This document shows, one piece after another, positions 11,800 through 23,541 of a stretch of 64,000 bases of DNA. This DNA comes from Circinella minor (Eukaryota > Mucoromycota > Mucoromycetes > Mucorales > Lichtheimiaceae). Both the position numbers and the translations under genes were made by a program. How positions within the stretch are numbered: the stretch's first letter is position 1; each line of letters opens with the position of its first letter. Below the pieces are notes generated by a model, which was given only the letters and a program-made list of their open reading frames with translations, was not told the DNA's origin and did no database searches. The DNA lies in contig JAEPRB010000067.1 in NCBI GenBank assembly GCA_016758965.1, positions 109,305 through 173,304 of the forward strand, in the 5' to 3' direction.

Positions 11800-14634
11800 T
11801 GTAATTTCCTTTCTTCCTTTATATTGTATACATCCCACTCCTGTTATTATATTCCCTTCTTGCATATTTTCGTTTTATTTTCAATATTATTTTTTTAGTA
11901 TATACCTTTTCAATAGGTTTAGATTTTTTCTTAATATAGAGTCTATATATGTAAAACACTTATCTTTTTTCTTTCTTTCCCTCAACCATACAGTCTCTTT
12001 ATATACACATTCCTACCATCATTAAATACTATAGCACGCACCACACAACATTATAACTATGATAGAATTTACCCTTTCATGCACACAACTCAATCACTTT
12101 TCATCTTTCTGCACATCCTTTCGTTTAATCTCTTTTACATTTATCTCATGTTTTTCTATTTCATTATTATTATATTTATAAAAAAAAGTTTAATCGCTTG
12201 GGCTAGATTGCGACATTTTTTCCTTTTATTTCTTGACTTGTTATTCTTTGATATTATTATAATACGTCATTTCTACTTTAAATATGATCGAACAGCTGTC
12301 ATATTATTTACAAAAAGTGGGGTCTGCCCTGACATCTCTCCAGCAATTTTGGGTAAAAAATGTGACACGGTGTGCATTCAATTACAAAGTTATTCTAGAC
12401 TTATTAGTAAAAAATTACTTATAAGGATTCCTTCATGATCGGATTCTTTATTTTTTTACTTTCGGGGAAAGCGCGGAGGTCAAGTCAAAAGAGATAGATT
12501 TATAATAGGTTCGATCGCCTAATATAATTATTATGATTATTATTTGGAAGCTATTCCTTAAACAGGACCCGAAAACAAGGATGACGGCTACAAAAATATT
12601 TGTGTCAAAAGTCATCACGTAATTATCAATTTCCTGGCTATAATTACTTCATCAAGAAAAAAATTCTTACAGAATAGGGATAATAATATATTGAAATCTC
12701 AAAATTAAAACATTCAAGCTTTTTTTCCCAAGGCTAATCTTCTGTAGTAATAAGATCGATGTTAAATTTCAAAGCTGAATATCAAAAATAAACGTTTAAC
12801 ATAATTATCTTGAATAACAATCAGCTCCATTATTTGATTATATTGATCCATTTTTAGCAAGAGATATGGTTGTATCAACAGATTTAAACAAGTGAAATCA
12901 AACTATTGCGGATTGCTCATGTAAAGGGTGATATACACTGACATGTGTTTTTTATGATAAAAATATACTATCTTTAAATAAATATCTAGCTTTATGTAAT
13001 GAAGTGTTTGTCTGAAAGCTATTATAATATTGTCATATTACGTGAATGTAATATATAAGTTTCATGGCGTCAGTTGATAGATATTATTATAATGATCAAA
13101 CGATGAATACCGGTACTTCTACATGGTAATATTTTTACTAGAGGGAGTATGAAAAACAATTAAATCAGTGACGTACTTGTTCTACAATTGCTCTATGTGG
13201 AAAAAAATGGTCGGTTTATTTTGTAAAGCGTCAATTGATTACAACGTATTAGCTTTAATATACGTAACGAAAACAACATAGCACAGTTCACTGTATTGTA
13301 AAAAAGCAGGGCCAACTTTTGAAATTCATTCCGTTATTAAAACAACCAAAGGGCGATGATAGAATTGTGGTAGATTCCTGTAGTAATTTTAAGATAAAAA
13401 TAAAATGAGAAATAAAGTAAATATATGATACGTTTTACTAGTTCTAACCCCACGCCATGTGTTATTACTATTGTGACTAGAACTATTATAAGAAAAAAAT
13501 ATAAATCAACACAAGTGAATACGTGACATCCGAGAATTTTATTTTTTATCAATTACAAAACGATTCAGCTATTTTAAAACATTTGATCATGTTTTTACTT
13601 TCTTTCAATGCATATCTTGTACTACACTATAGCGTGCTGTTAAAAAATCTTACAATGGACGGTTGTGCAAAATCATACCACCGGTTACATAAACATTATG
13701 ATTTTTTTTCTTGTGGCCAAATTTTTTATAGTATGCTGAAGAAAGGGAATGGGCTGATCATTTATAAACCTACTAATTTTTTTTTCCTGAGAAGAAACTG
13801 TGTACACCGAAAAGGACATTACTAAGTTTAGCATTAACAAAGAAACTATTGTTCAGATTACATGTGAACTATTTCATATTTCCGCACTCGTAGTACAGTA
13901 AAAAGAGGCTGCAAACTTTATCACAGGGTTCCATTATTTTCTTCGCCTTTTCCAATTCTTATCTTTGATAAACTTATAAACCGTGGATTCTTACTTTTAT
14001 TTTCTAATGTTTAATTCAGACTCAAAATATATATGCATGGGCACGTGGGCAATAAAAAAAGAGTAAATCGGGCTTAAAAAATGATGTACCTGTGAATATA
14101 TATATGAGGGTTTGCTTTATCTGTGTTCCTGTTGGAAAAGTATTCCGAGAGGGTTGGATTTAGAAAAGGGAGAGCAGTTGAACCTTTATTATACTGGCCA
14201 TAAACTCTTGACTTTTTATTACCATACAACAGCTATAATTATATTACTAGAGTGATATAGTTGGTGATTGTTCTTTAGAAAAAAAAATCTCAGTTATGAT
14301 TAGCAATCTATCAAATTGTGTGCCTTGATTATTTTCTTTCTCAAGCGTTTTTTTTTTTTTTTAAAAAAAAGAGTCTTTAGTAGTTGGACGTGGCAAAAAA
14401 AAAGTACTCTTTTTTTGCATATGTATATTCGATTGATATGATAAGAGTGTATAAGTATGTATTTAGACATCCAACATAAAAATGATAGCCTATGTGTATT
14501 TATTATAAAGGAATAGATACTTTATGCATAGTAAAATCACTTACTCATCAAGTCCTTCTCCAGTAAAAAATAAGTTGTTCGTTAGCCATCACCCAAACTA
14601 TTACTCTTTATACATAGTGCATGCGTAGCCTCCT
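11800..14634. other. Gene-free AT-rich region
   Basis: Downstream of the oxidoreductase gene. The first 300 bases are T-rich and probably hold its 3' UTR. The remainder contains only short frames rich in Phe/Ile/Leu codons from AT bias; nothing resembles a known family. Confidence 0.5.
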
Positions 14635-15299
14635 TTACGATGATGCACATTCGTCGAGAGAGACAGAAGGATGACTCTTGGAAACCAAGTCAAGAAACAG
14701 TTTCATAATTGCATTACGAACTGATTCATCTTGCGACGTCCAAGATCCAGGTACCATTTTGCTTGGGATCATCATCTTCATTCTAGAAATGGCTGTATCG
14801 ACATATTTGTTGATACTAGCTAATTTTTATTTGCTGCTCCTCAACACTCTTATTTGACAATGCCAAGATGACAGCCATAACATCAAGCTTCATCGAATTT
14901 ATGAATTTTTCTCTACTGTTGCGTGACTGCCGCTCGAAGTCTAACTGCAGTTCGTCAGCTTCGTCATCGCTTTGGCCTCTGTCTTGAACACTATTTGCTA
15001 TGTCTGGTTGGCCTTGAAGTTCCATTAGTTGATTAGCAGTCTCCTGCAATCTACTAATGACCTGACTGATCGATATAATTTTGCTTTCTATTATATCCAG
15101 TGTTGCAACAATAATGGATTCGCTAAAAGGCGACAGACTTGGTGCAGATTAATGATACATAATCTAGAAGCTGCTGGTTCATCATCCGTGTGAAAGGCAC
15201 CAGTTGCTGATGGAGAGCATGGGTAGTAGTAGGCTGGGGATTAGGGATTTCACCAAGGTTAAGTTCTTGTTGATGATTGTTAGCTCTAGCTATAGTGAG
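14635..15299 (-). pseudogene. Broken ORF divergent from a transposase remnant
   Basis: Read on the minus strand, three coding-like blocks in different frames follow each other: about 15299-15150 (Gln/Asn/Thr-rich, containing LLDY), about 15143-14818 (containing DIIESK, RLQETANQLMEL, an acidic RGQSDDEADEL stretch) and about 14830-14635 (INKYVDTAISRMK, PSKMVPGSWTSQDESV, ending in a stop). They appear to be one protein broken by two frameshifts; a very short intron at the first break cannot be excluded. I do not recognise the family. It lies head-to-head with the KDZ-like transposase remnant about 230 bp away, so it may be a passenger gene of that element (inference). Confidence 0.5.
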
Positions 15300-15524
15300 A
15301 AAATTAGTTTCTAAGCGAAAAAAAAGTCATGTTAGTAGTAAAAATTTGGAGACAAAGGTGTACTATAACCTTCAAACGTTATAACGCAGTGGGTGGCCGT
15401 ATATCACATTGGCGGACCTCAAATACTTAAGAAAGAGTATTTTAAGAATTACTGCGTTTTACTAACTTTATTTATAACTATTATCACAAAGACACTATAA
15501 CTATTCTGATTTCTTCAATCTACA

Positions 15525-16820
15525 ATGCGTGTAAAGACAAAAAATTGTTTTTCGTGCGGTAAACCTATTTTTATTACGAAGCTGAAACAACATGAAGATA
15601 ATAAATGTGAAAAGAATCCATACGCCGATCCTGACAATCCAGTTCCGTGAAAGAAACGACAAAGGAGAAGTACGTGAACCGTCAGTTTGCCAGGACCGTC
15701 TGCGCCTACTAGTGTTTCGACCACTTCGTTCGATATGAATAATGATTCATTGAATTTAAGTATGAATGGGCCCATTGTGAGCCACAATGCTTCAAATGTT
15801 GCAGACAGCATGTATGACTACTATGATGACGATTTTTTGTGGAAGAACGAATGGTAATATGTATAATATAGATGATGACAACAATACTATTCTTGATGTT
15901 GATAGCTTTAGTATGACTTGTTTATTTCCAGGATCGTTAAGCAATGATCAGTCACAAGTACTCATGGGTGACAATAATGGCGAAAGTCTTTCTGTCCTGA
16001 ATAATGACATGATAAATATTGACAACAATAACGATATGGAAGATAACGCTATTAACAACAACGAAAAAGGAATTTTTGAAGCACATTACGAGAGTCGACC
16101 TTCAGTTATGATGATGAATAATGATGGATAGCCTATCAAATGCAGTGCCTCTCCAATCAAAGAATTTAATGAACAGCTCAAGCGAAGCGTTGAGTAGTAT
16201 CAAATTATCCAAGAAAAAAACATCGCTGGTGATGCATATGCACAGATCTTGATGTTTGTCAACGATTGCCTAACCAGCAAAAAAATAGGTAAGGATATAA
16301 CGTGGGATCATAGCTATTATGTTTAATTTGTTGCTTATGATGGAGCTGTATAGCTGGAAAACCGATTCTGTCGAAACATATGGTGGAAACAAAAATCACA
16401 TAAATGTACCTTGTTAAGCCAGTTTATTATGATTATTGTCCAAAAGGCTACCGCTTATACACGGATTATATATCTGTTGCATGTTCATGTGGTCTATAGC
16501 GGTACAGAACAAACAATTTGCTCAACTTGCAGGCTATATCACCAATGCTATACATTGGCTCGGCAATTAGCAGCATTAATTGCAAGTGATTCTAAGCGAG
16601 AGCACTTGATGACGTTATCGAATCGTGAAAGTGAAGAACCAGGAGTACGAGAAGTTTTTTTCGATGGTGATGTATACAAAAACCGAAGAAGTTTGTTCAA
16701 GGGAGATTTGGATATCGTCATATCTTTATTTATTGATGGATTTACACCTTTTCGCAAGGGAAAACCAATATGACGATATTCAACATCATCATTTTGAACC
16801 TTCCGCCAAAAGAAAGGTCA
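15525..16820 (+). pseudogene. Degraded KDZ/Plavaka-like DNA transposase
   Basis: Starts at ATG 15525 with a Cys2-His-Cys zinc-binding module (CFSCGK ... HEDNKC), as at the N-terminus of many Plavaka/KDZ transposases. Two in-frame TGA codons follow, then a frame change near 15830 into an acidic Asp/Asn-rich stretch, further breaks about 16140-16400, then family-typical text: YYDYCPKGYRLYTDY, a CxCG pair, REHLMTLSNR, DGDVYKN, DIVISLFIDGFTPF with KGKP, and, after another break near 16770, NLPPKER. The order matches the start of the KDZ/Plavaka transposase core. The catalytic C-terminal part is missing, so this copy is dead and truncated. The assignment rests on remembered family motifs without a search. 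Confidence 0.68.
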
Positions 16821-16829
16821 GGTTAAAAT

Positions 16830-17232
16830 GCTGATCCAAAAAAGTTGCCGTCAGGCATTGCAGCTGCCAGTGAAGAATTAAAACCATCAAACAATGCAAC
16901 AACAGCAACAACAATAGCTATTGCCCATCGTCATCGTCATCCTAACGGACAAGATAAAAACACTAGCATTTATGTTGGAAATTTAGATTGTGCCGTAACT
17001 GGTGATCAGCTACAAAAAGCATTTATGAAGTTTGGGGTGATCACCAATAGTTGTATTATTTATGATAAAAAAAAGCAACAATATCAAAAGGATATGGCTT
17101 TATCGAATTTCGTAATTGTGATGATGCCATGATGGCAATTGCTCAAATGGACGGTAAAAAACTTTTATCTAAGCCAATATCTGTTAAACTGGCTCATAAA
17201 CAGGTAAAAAACAGGAAGATAGAGAGTCAATA
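16830..17232 (+). pseudogene. RRM RNA-binding protein gene fragment with frameshift
   Basis: The encoded text contains a complete RNA-recognition motif: RNP2-like SIYVGNLD, then GVITNSCIIYD, and RNP1-like KGYGFIEF, followed by AMMAIAQMDGK and PISVKLAHK. The two halves are in different frames; adding one A to the A8 run at about 17068 would join them, so the break is either a mutation or an assembly error in a homopolymer. No start codon precedes it; the frame runs back into the transposase remnant. After LAHKQ the sequence CAG/GTAAAA looks like a kept 5' splice site, so this is a truncated genomic fragment rather than a processed retrocopy. Parent gene not identified. Confidence 0.6.
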
Positions 17233-17280
17233 AAAAAAAGCTAAAGAGGTTTTTAACGTATCAACATTTTTTAAACATTA

Positions 17281-17445
17281 GGGCAACCCCAGCAGTGGAG
17301 GTATAATCGTTTCTATTTTAGCAACCCCGATGATTTTTCTCCATCAGTGAGTTGGTATTATCCATTATTTACAACCACTGCTGGAGATACATTGCGGGTT
17401 CTATTTTACAAAAAATGTATTTTAGCACCACTGCTGGGGTTGTCC
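17281..17445. mobile_element. 165-bp MITE with terminal inverted repeats
   Basis: The left end GGGCAACCCCAGCAGTGG and the reverse complement of the right end (GGACAACCCCAGCAGTGG) match at 17 of 18 bases. Shorter pieces of the same words recur inside (AACCACTGCTGGAG, CATCAGTGAG), giving a foldback. No coding capacity. I see no convincing target-site duplication; the bases outside are CATTA on the left and GAAAT on the right. It is too short to code for a transposase, so it would have to be mobilised in trans. Confidence 0.7.
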
Positions 17446-17757
17446 GAAATAACAATATATGATTCAGCATTTGTTATTATGAACCGAAGAAAAAGTACAT
17501 ATAAAATGATAGACGCTAAAACAAAAATCTAATATCATGTATTCATCTGTTCCTTTTCTCTCTCTCTTACTTTTCATATACGTACTGTACTTTTTTTCCT
17601 CACTTTCTGCTTAAGCTACATATAACATATATTTAGTGACTTTGTATTCTATTCATCAAAAAAAAAAAAAACCATTACCCCAATCCATGTTTTTTGTATG
17701 AAAATAATATATGTTCATGCATGACAAAACTTTATAAAAAATAAATGCTATAATATA

Positions 17758-18845
17758 GGGTGTATTTCACTTATAACCGCCAAAATCGAGAAATTGTTTC
17801 AATTTTGTCATTTAGAACACCGCTACTATATATAGTAAATATTATGTTTATCGTGTAACGAAAGTAGGGAAAAAAAATCTCTGATCAGTGATGCTAATAT
17901 GGGGATATGAAGTGGGAAACACAAATATGAAGTATATTTCCTATAAGAGAATTTTTTAACTAAAACAGCTGCTTTATTGATTGAAATTCTTTGTATATAT
18001 GCAATTCAAAAGATTACGCTCTATAAAAAAGCATTGAACTACAGTTGGATTTAATTGATAGGGGAAAGTCTAATAAAAAAACCCAGCCAAGTATTGTCTG
18101 AAAGCTTGAAATGATTAACCGCTGTTAACTTATACTGCTCGTTTTTCTGCTCCAGTATCTCTTAATCTAGTTGCATTTGCAGTAGTATTTTTTATCGGAT
18201 TCAAATATAAGACTTGCATCTTCTGCAGTTTTATAAAGAGCTGTTTTCTTTTCGCAGAGATCAGACTATTATAAGTTATAAGGCTATTATAAGGCTATGT
18301 AGTAGATGTTTTACACAACAATTATTATTATCCTTGTATCTGCATGTCACTTCGTTTTCGGTTTCTTTCTAGGACTGGGAGCATGGTGATCGAACTAAAG
18401 CCTAGATCCTTTCAAAATTAGTTTTATGTATATTTTCAAAATAGCACCTTTTTCTTTTCTTCACATTTTCAGTATATCGGATATATATGCCCCATTCAAT
18501 CATTTCACCGTTGTAAGATGGATATACTAACCCACACAGTACTTGAAGTTGCACATTGGATTTATATCTTTCTGCTTTGAAGATTTTGTGTAACATTGCG
18601 GAGATACATTAATAAACTGTTTCAATTTTCTCCTCCCTCTGCTAAAATTGAGCTTCACCGATCAACTTTGACAACCTTCTGCTTCGTCACAACTTTTTTT
18701 TTTGAGAAGCTAATCCATAATAAATGTTTTAAATATGCATAAAAATATATGTTATCGATTAAAAAGTCAAAATATTTAGCTTGCATGTTTCTAAAGCTCT
18801 CTAAATTTGGGGTAAAATCCTGGCGGTTATAAGTGAAATACACCC
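17758..18845. mobile_element. Tc1/mariner-like non-autonomous element, 1088 bp
   Basis: The two ends form a perfect 25-bp inverted repeat, beginning GGGTGTATTTCACTTATAAC at 17758 and read on the opposite strand from 18845. The element is flanked by TA on both sides (17756-17757 and 18846-18847), the target duplication of Tc1/mariner elements. The interior is AT-rich; the longest frames on either strand are under 80 codons and show no DDE transposase motif. It is therefore either internally deleted or a long MITE. Perfect termini suggest a fairly recent insertion. Confidence 0.8.
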
Positions 18846-18847
18846 TA

Positions 18848-20830
18848 TGTACAAATAAAAAATAAGATGTTTTATTTTGCAAACATAATTAAAATTAATG
18901 AATATTTACATACAGCTAGTTAAGATGAAAGAGAAGTGTGCATATTTGTGTGTCTTAGCATGTATTGTTATGCTAATTATAAGTTATACCTATGTTTATA
19001 ATGCACTTTGGTTAATAAGATATTTTTCGGATGTCAATAAAAAAATACATCACGACAGCTACCACCGTAACGCGTGGCATAGTCAAGATGTTGTTGTGTT
19101 ACCTGTTTCCTTTTTTGATATGCTTCTTGCGGTTTTATATAATTAAAATCGCTATTTCCTATTACAATACCTCTTGCGATTTATGCGCATTATATTGAAC
19201 TATCATCGTCATAACTAATGGACAGCATTAGGCTTTGTATTACGTATTAATATTAGTAATATCATCGCATCATCATTTCAATCATCACATTCCGCAGTAC
19301 TTTGGAAAGCATAATATCAATATCTAATAAAGCATGCCCCTTACGTTGTTCTTTATTTCTTATTTTTGTTACGTGACCAAATTTAATATGTGAGGCGCGT
19401 CGTTTAGTATGCCTGTAAATAATACTTCTAGTTATATTGATTTGTCTATGAAGCTACGTATACAAAGTTGCAAAAAAAATTAAAGATGTTATAACCAATG
19501 TAATGCCAAATTATTGAGCAGTGAGAGCAACGATATACAGTACGCATGACCCCATGAACACCTTAAGTTCAGTTGGTATTGTGACTCTCCTTTTTATGAA
19601 ATATCAAAAATTTAGGTGGGTGCAAGCAACAATACGGAATCCAGTTAAAGTATATAGCAATAACAAGGATATTCGATCGAGAGATTGCTTTTCGTTTGCT
19701 GATTAAATTTAACTCGCTGGCTCATTAATTGTTTACCGGTACAATTATCTTATTAACAATAATACTTAACAAAATTAAAACGTTTAATTATTTGACATTT
19801 CTATATTTTTTCGTGGTCTTATCAACAATAATAACATGGTTTCAATATAGCAATTAATATATTATCATAGTATTGAGCATTCTTAAAACTACTTTAGAAA
19901 ACAGTTGCATAATTATATATATGAGATACATAAAGCAACAACGTAATTAAAATGGTATCGCTTTCGACTTAGTTTGAAGTACTGTTAATGCTCATACGAA
20001 TGATCAAAACATCCTGTGTTAGTTAGGTTATAAGAGATATCCAGTGGTGACTAGATAAATGATTAATTTATGTAATAAAATAAATAAGAAACAGCCTGGA
20101 AACCAGTTACGATATACTTATCTATGTTACAAGTTATAAATCACTCATAACCCATGATCAACACACATATCATAGAGACTCTTGAAATAGATAAATCAGA
20201 TGCTGCTTTGAGTCCTCTTATTGGCAGCCATAGCGGATCTTGCAAGTGTTACAGTTTTTTTTTCACAGTATATACCTCCTGTCAACATATATTCAGCAAG
20301 GTCTCATTTCTGAAATAGCTAATAAAATAAATGCGTAAAGAAATAAAAGACGCTTGATGTAATGGCAACATGATTAACGTAAAAATGATCTAGATAGAAC
20401 ATGTAGAGAACAAAAAGCTTTTAGATTCTATGCACAACTACTGTATGAATGAGGAAAAGTCGCCTATGGGGTAAAAACATGTATACAAAAAATCATAATA
20501 ATAACTAAAGACTCGTTTTTCCTTTTGACCCTGTTTTTATAATCACTTCATTTTTTAATATTCTTTTTATTTCCATCACGTAACATATACAAATGTTTTA
20601 TCTTCTTCCCATCTATTTACTTGATCTCCTTTTGTTTTTATCCCTGCATACGTACCGTCCATTTATATATTTCCTTCATAATAATCTTTATACGTAGTAT
20701 TGCCCAAATATATCAACAACAGTTCCTTATTAAAATAAAAATTATAGATGGATATAATTAGTTTATTGCTTTATATAGTTTTAGCTTTGAATTTTACGCT
20801 ATATGAGATATGTAAAATATTAAGTTATCA
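18848..20830. other. Gene-free AT-rich region
   Basis: Nothing recognisable. The longest frame (18898-19146, plus, 82 codons) is hydrophobic in the middle but has no family resemblance and no splice context, so I do not call it a gene. Confidence 0.45.
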
Positions 20831-21420
20831 GAAGAAAAGTCCCACAGATAATGGGGTATGCTAATGATGGATCTATGTAATTATGAAAAGTATTACGTAA
20901 ATCCTTTTTTTTGTTGATAATATTCGAATACGTACGTTGGTACTAATGATCAGTGAAAATCAATACATTTTTATATTATATATTTTAGTAGACTACGTAG
21001 TTTTGACACAATCAAACTAATTGTAAGCAGTGTCATTCAGAAATGAAGAAAAAAAATATCGCACAGTTTCTTGATCTATGCCCAGCAAAAAAATCTCATA
21101 GATAACAGGCGGTGTTAATGGAAAGTTCGTGTAACCATAGAAATCACTTCTCATTTTAACATGCATTTTAACGACCAAACAAAAAAACTGGCACCAATGA
21201 AGCTGTTTTAATCAAATAATCCAAGAATATTATCGCTTTTTTGTAAATAATATTCGAGCAAGTTGGCATTAATAACCAGTAAAAATTGATAATTTATTCT
21301 ATTATAATGGTTCCAATAGTGTAAAATTAATTAAAACGAATATCATTCATAAGAAGTTATTATTTAAAGAAAAAAATAAATCGTATAGTTTCTTGATGAA
21401 GTCTGTTTAGTGAGAAAAGT
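20831..21420 (+). repeat. Diverged direct tandem repeat, unit about 322 bp
   Basis: Two adjacent copies of a non-coding unit. Words recur at a constant offset of about 322 bases: GATAATATTCGA (about 20918) against AAATAATATTCGA (about 21243), and CACAGTTTCTTGAT (about 21063) against TATAGTTTCTTGAT (about 21385), with similar text between. Copies have diverged by substitutions and small indels. Function unknown. Confidence 0.6.
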
Positions 21421-21708
21421 CGTACTGTCACAAGAGGACTGGCTATGGCAGTCTGAGCTGTATCACTACAATTAAAAACCCACGAGAAAAAAAATCGAAC
21501 GGGTAGAACTACCCTAAAATAATTTCAAATTTTGTCTAATAAGACAAAGTTTTATATAAAATATAAAGTTTATATGATTTACCATCTAGTGTTATTATTA
21601 GTGGATATAAAGTAATATTTTTTATATTGTGTATATGTATTGGTAATAACGCAACAGTAACAAATAATATGGAATCCACAAATGAATTATAAAGGTGATG
21701 TATTTATT

Positions 21709-23541
21709 TTAGGACATCTTGCGATTCCTTGCATCTCTAAGTTGCTTACTACGCATCTTCTTGGATTCATCGTACAGATACTGTCGGTCAACTTTAGACA
21801 TTCGGTTAAACTTGTCGGTTTCATCACCTGAATCATCATTATTATCAGTTGTTTGGATATACGAGGCGCGATAACGGAAGATTTGTCGGAAAAGATCATT
21901 TGACTATTGTTATTATAATGTATATATAATAAAATATGAGTTTCATTTCTATATTTTAACGAATTTATACTTTTTAAATACTTACACGTAGATGAAGATG
22001 CAAACCCTGACCCATTATATATCTAAATGCATTCAAGAGTAGAATCTTGGCTATAGAAGAAGATAAATAGTAAAAATAATCAATTAGCGGCTGTAATATT
22101 TTCTTACTGCTATCATTTACTTACACCATCCACGGAAAGAGATAATTCTTCCACTGATTTTGAGTTCTTCAATGGGAGGAACACCATCTTCTACACTTTT
22201 GATAATATCTCGAAATATAGATTTCTGTTCAGCACGACTGCTTTTACTTTGTCGACGGCTGCTTTCCACGGATAGTTCTCGTAATGTATGTATTAATTCA
22301 TCCATATTGTCATATTGATAATCATTTTTATATACTTCCTCATCATCCTGTTCCTCATCATCCTAAAGTATCAAACAAAACAAAAAGTGGAGATGATGTA
22401 TATGTAAATATATATTTTTATTTTATTTATAAGAATCTTAATGTGTTATAATGATAACTATAGCATTACTAACCTCACTCTTGATGATAATTCGTAATAT
22501 TTCGAAAATCACAGCAACATTCTCACCAGCTGCTGTACGAACATCTTTGTCTCCTGATTCTAATAACAATTCATGCATTGGCATTACTCTAATAAAAACC
22601 AACTCTCAGTTAATATCCATGTTTGTTGATACTATATATATATTTCAAATAAAATAGCATACTTTTCAACTTCTTCCCAAAGAACATTTGGATCAACAAC
22701 GCCTTCATAAAAAGTAGCGATGAAAAGAATACCATATGCACGTAAACCCATACACATAAGTTGATCCGTATGCTGCGACGATAATTCTTCAGTATTAAAA
22801 TCTTGTCCATCCGTTTCTATGAGATCAAATACAAAGTCTCTAGCGAATTGTGTATCAATATCTGATCCAGCAATCAATGTAATCAAAGCCAGGGTATGTA
22901 AGCACTAGTGATAATAATTATAAGAAGAAAAAAGTTATAAATATTTGTATATAGTCATATGCGCATTAGCTTTGTCTTGGCGGTCCTTTTTTTTTTTTGT
23001 TTGCTGTGCCACATTTTTGTCATATTTACATTGCATTTAACAAGAATATCGTTTGCATTTTTAGCGGTATTTTTTAAAGCAGGTAATATTTGTTGATACA
23101 ATTCATCTTGATCACTTAGTCCTAGTTCGCCATGACTAATAAAATTTATAGTGATCGCTTGTGCAGCAAGTGCTGATTCCTTAGCACTTCCTGGTTTGCT
23201 TAATGATCGTCGCAAAAGCGTTAATAATTCTTCGTTTCGACGTTGTAAAGGTTCTGCTGCATAATGGCGGCTAAGTTCGTTGATTATTGAAACAAGTGAT
23301 TCTTCTCGTACACTGTATATGATATATAAAAATATGTTTATTTGTTTATTTTTATTAGTTAAAGTTTTCTTGCGTTTTAAGGGGCAACATTGTTTTCCTA
23401 TTGTTGTTACCTAGTTCGATTCACTTGAAGGTCATCAATTGCTTGATTCAAACGATTAATCCAACCTACACCAGAATCTTCAAAAGTAGAATCTTCTTCT
23501 TGATCTTTACGTGATGTGCGTTTAGAGTATCGGGTAGGCAT
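21709..23541 (-). CDS. IFRD (interferon-related developmental regulator) family protein
   Basis: Seven exons on the minus strand: 23541-23411, 23312-23030, 22904-22663, 22588-22474, 22362-22125, 22050-21986, 21903-21709; 422 residues, all GT-AG and in phase. The middle resembles the helical-repeat IFRD domain (ISHGELGLSDQDELYQQ, LALITLIAGSDIDTQF, YGILFIATFYEG). The C-terminal part carries the family's end block: IISFRGW, FRYIMGQGLHLHLR, then LFRQIFRYRA and a basic tail with KVDRQYLYDESKKMRSKQLR. IFRD1/Tis7-type proteins are transcriptional co-regulators, and the family has members in fungi and plants; the precise role here is not known. The start codon lies before a basic MPTRYSKRTSRKD stretch. 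It is divergent from the NT5DC gene, sharing a 974-bp upstream region. Confidence 0.87.

Noticed and set aside
12079..12438. 119-codon frame downstream of the oxidoreductase
   Set aside because: Very rich in Phe/Ile/Leu from T-rich DNA, with no motif and no splice context.
16845..17132. Intact RRM gene
   Set aside because: It lacks a start codon, contains a frame break and is truncated after one domain, so it is listed as a pseudogene fragment.
18655..18882. Transposase frame inside the 1088-bp element
   Set aside because: 75 codons with no DDE or helix-turn-helix text.
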